Shown here piece by piece: positions 62,293-64,000 of a stretch of 64,000 nucleotides of DNA. Where the stretch lies: assembly GCA_046350055.1 (NCBI GenBank), contig JAXMBC010000001.1, positions 434,001 through 498,000 on the forward strand, read 5' to 3'. Positions within the stretch are counted from its first letter, which is position 1. Each line of letters starts with the position of its first letter. The notes below the pieces were generated by a model. That model ran no database searches. It was not told the origin of the DNA and was given only the letters and a program-made list of their open reading frames with translations. This DNA comes from JAEUIE01 sp046350055. GTDB taxonomy: Bacteria > Planctomycetota > Planctomycetia > Gemmatales > HRBIN36. Made by a program: the position numbers and the translations under genes.

Positions 62293-64000
62293 TCAGACTA
62301 CCTGCAAGGTACCCGTTCCTACTGCAGCACTGTAAGCGGTCCGGCCACCATAGCTGGTGGTGGTGCTCAGGTTGACCAGGCTTGCCACGACGCCAGAGGT
62401 TTGATCCCATGCCCGGAAGTTCAGGCTGACAGTCCCTTTGAACGTGGAGTTGGGGACATAGCGGATGAGATCCTGGGCACGCAACAGGCGAGCACTGCTG
62501 TTGGAGAGCGTTCCCATATTGGTCCAGGTGGTACCACCATTGGTAGAGTACTGCCAGGTACCGGTCGCGGTGCCGGTGAGACCGGTGATGGCGATGCCAG
62601 CCTTGGCGTTCAGATCGTTATCTGTCACTGAGTATCCCAGCAGAGTGGAGACCAGGGTGCCAGTATTAGTGGTGCCGGTCTGGTAGTTGTTCAGCCTGAA
62701 ACCGTTCGCGGTGTTGAGCACTGGAGCAGCGTTGCTGACCTGTACCCAGGCAAAGACCTGATCGGCACTATAGGCGGAGTTACCACCGACGCTGGATGCA
62801 TTGGCGAGAGTACCGGCTGTTCCAGTCGTGCGGTCCCAGGCACGGAAGACGAAGCTGGAAGGGCCGGTGGTGTTGGTCTTGGGGTAGAAGCGGAGATAAT
62901 CGGTGGAGCGAAGCAACAGGGCGCCGGTATTGCTGGCAGTGCTGAGGGTGAACCAGTTCGTACCGTTGGTGCTGTATTTCCAGGTACCTTTGCTGCTATC
63001 GATGGCGGTGATGGCGATGCCCCTCAGTGCATTGGCATCCGCATCGGTAACCTTGTTGGCAATCAGCGTAGCAACCTGCACGGAAGGTGGGGATGTGGAA
63101 TTAAAGGCAACAGTTCCCAACAGGTAATCAGCAGCGGTACTGAGCACGGGGGCAGTGTTCACTGCGATCACGCTGATGCTGGCGGAATCGACAGCGGTAC
63201 TGAAAGCTGAGGTACCACCCGTGGTTGCCAGGGTGCTCGTACCACCAGCGGTGCCAGTAGTACCATCCCAGGCCCGATAGCTGAAGCTCGCCGTACCGAC
63301 AAAGTTGCTGTTAGGCACAAACCGCACCAGATCGGTCATGCGTAACAGCCTGGCAGCAGTGGTGGTACTCCCCGCGAGGCTGGTCCAGGTAGTGCCATTG
63401 TTGGTGGAGTATTGCCACTGTCCACTCGTGCTGGCTGCACTGTATACAGCAATGCCAAGCTGATTGGCAGTATTCACATCAGTGATGGAATTGCCCGTGA
63501 TGCTGGCGACAGAATTACCCGCAGAAGTGAAGGTATTCTTGTTGATGTTGCTGAGGGTAGCCACATAGCTGGCATTCAGTACAGGAGCCGTATTACTGGG
63601 AGGCGGCGGTGGTGGATTGCCCGTCTGGCCTGCCACACCATCGACTTTAACATTGGCGGAACCCACTGTGACGCTTTTACTGATGGGGCTGCTCAGTCCG
63701 CCACCGCTGAAGGTGACCGTGTAGCTCCCGGCGGGAACCTGCAGCTGGTACCCGCCCGCGGTCATGCTCGTGGTGCTGAACGTTCCTGCAGAACCCACGA
63801 TCGAGACATTCACTCCACCCAGACCTTCTCCATTGTTATAAGTGCCACTGGAATTACCATCGGCATAGACGACACCGAGCAACCAGGAGTTGCCAAAGCT
63901 TGAACGGTTGCCGAAGTCCTGCGTAATGACATACGGCCCAACCTGGGTGGCTGCGTTGCTTTCAGCAATCACGGAGATGCCAACCTCGCGGTAGCTGGCA
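62293..64000 (-). CDS. CAP-domain secreted protein with repeats (N-terminus outside window)
   Basis: At least 568 residues; the frame is open to the window edge, and ATG/GTG at 63972 is internal. The visible start ASYREVGISVIAESN and PYVITQDFGNR is the end of a CAP/SCP domain. Next comes a Cna-B/carboxypeptidase-regulatory-like beta-sandwich (LGVVYADGNSSGTYNNGEGL, then GGYQLQVPAGSYTVTFSGGG), a poly-Pro linker, and three ~130-residue repeats (NTAPVLN, TDxNxxxGIAI, WQYSTNGGTTW, RLLRxxDLIRYVPNS, FRAWDxTTG). It is probably surface-bound or extracellular, with adhesive repeats. Confidence 0.85.
   Translation of the reverse strand, partial: ASYREVGISVIAESNAATQVGPYVITQDFGNRSSFGNSWLLGVVYADGNSSGTYNNGEGLGGVNVSIVGSAGTFSTTSMTAGGYQLQVPAGSYTVTFSGGGLSSPISKSVTVGSANVKVDGVAGQTGNPPPPPPSNTAPVLNASYVATLSNINKNTFTSAGNSVASITGNSITDVNTANQLGIAVYSAASTSGQWQYSTNNGTTWTSLAGSTTTAARLLRMTDLVRFVPNSNFVGTASFSYRAWDGTTGTAGGTSTLATTGGTSAFSTAVDSASISVIAVNTAPVLSTAADYLLGTVAFNSTSPPSVQVATLIANKVTDADANALRGIAITAIDSSKGTWKYSTNGTNWFTLSTASNTGALLLRSTDYLRFYPKTNTTGPSSFVFRAWDRTTGTAGTLANASSVGGNSAYSADQVFAWVQVSNAAPVLNTANGFRLNNYQTGTTNTGTLVSTLLGYSVTDNDLNAKAGIAITGLTGTATGTWQYSTNGGTTWTNMGTLSNSSARLLRAQDLIRYVPNSTFKGTVSLNFRAWDQTSGVVASLVNLSTTTSYGGRTAYSAAVGTGTLQVV

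Overview
The window looks like the chromosome of a planctomycete, most likely of the Gemmataceae or a close relative. The signs are a giant secreted protein with a PVC-type CxxCH haem domain, a DUF1559 gene with a type IV prepilin leader followed by a tiny lipoprotein, two PEP-CTERM proteins, a sigma factor fused to WD40 repeats, many planctomycete-type secreted hypotheticals, and a 23S-5S rRNA unit with no 16S gene beside it. The genus cannot be fixed from the sequence alone.

Layout. 1-5.2 kb: end of a prolyl oligopeptidase, a methyltransferase, a PIN-domain toxin module, an alpha/beta hydrolase and a DegT aminotransferase. 5.2-17.1 kb: secreted hypotheticals, a RecA-fold ATPase and the giant ceramidase/dehydrogenase/haem protein, all heavily invaded by short palindromic repeats. 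17.1-31.9 kb: purF, a coiled-coil gene flanked by inverted-repeat elements, a nidogen-like PEP-CTERM protein, an Rrf2 regulator, a VOC protein, a NIPSNAP protein, a glycine-rich secreted protein, a DUF433/DUF5615 module, a YkgJ protein and a CE15-like esterase. 31.9-33.6 kb: a small minus-strand cluster whose AhpD-like gene has an in-frame TGA exactly where the second cysteine of CxxC belongs. This is a strong selenocysteine candidate and my top finding.

33.6-37.6 kb: the 23S-5S rRNA unit on the minus strand, with a terminator, a processing stem, a boxA-like leader and spacers filled with heptanucleotide repeats. 37.6-42.8 kb: a MarR-RND adaptor-RND pump operon with a visible promoter and operator. 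42.8-47 kb: an HAF-repeat PEP-CTERM gene and an ECF sigma/TM/WD40 fusion that share a ~70-bp upstream element, then decayed LRR sequence. 47-57.6 kb: DinB, a Vat-like acetyltransferase, lpxI and lpxD, a PhnD-like binding protein, an FHA-GAF-HD-GYP protein, sucD and a molybdopterin oxidoreductase. 57.8-60.1 kb: a DUF1559 locus broken by a truncated IS5-type element. 60.1-64 kb: an aldo/keto reductase overlapping pyrD, and a large CAP-domain secreted repeat protein that runs off the end.

Besides metabolic genes (purF, pyrD, sucD, lpxD, lpxI), the notable biology is the dense set of short palindromic, heptad and MITE-like repeats. Some sit inside coding sequence and some supply stop codons.
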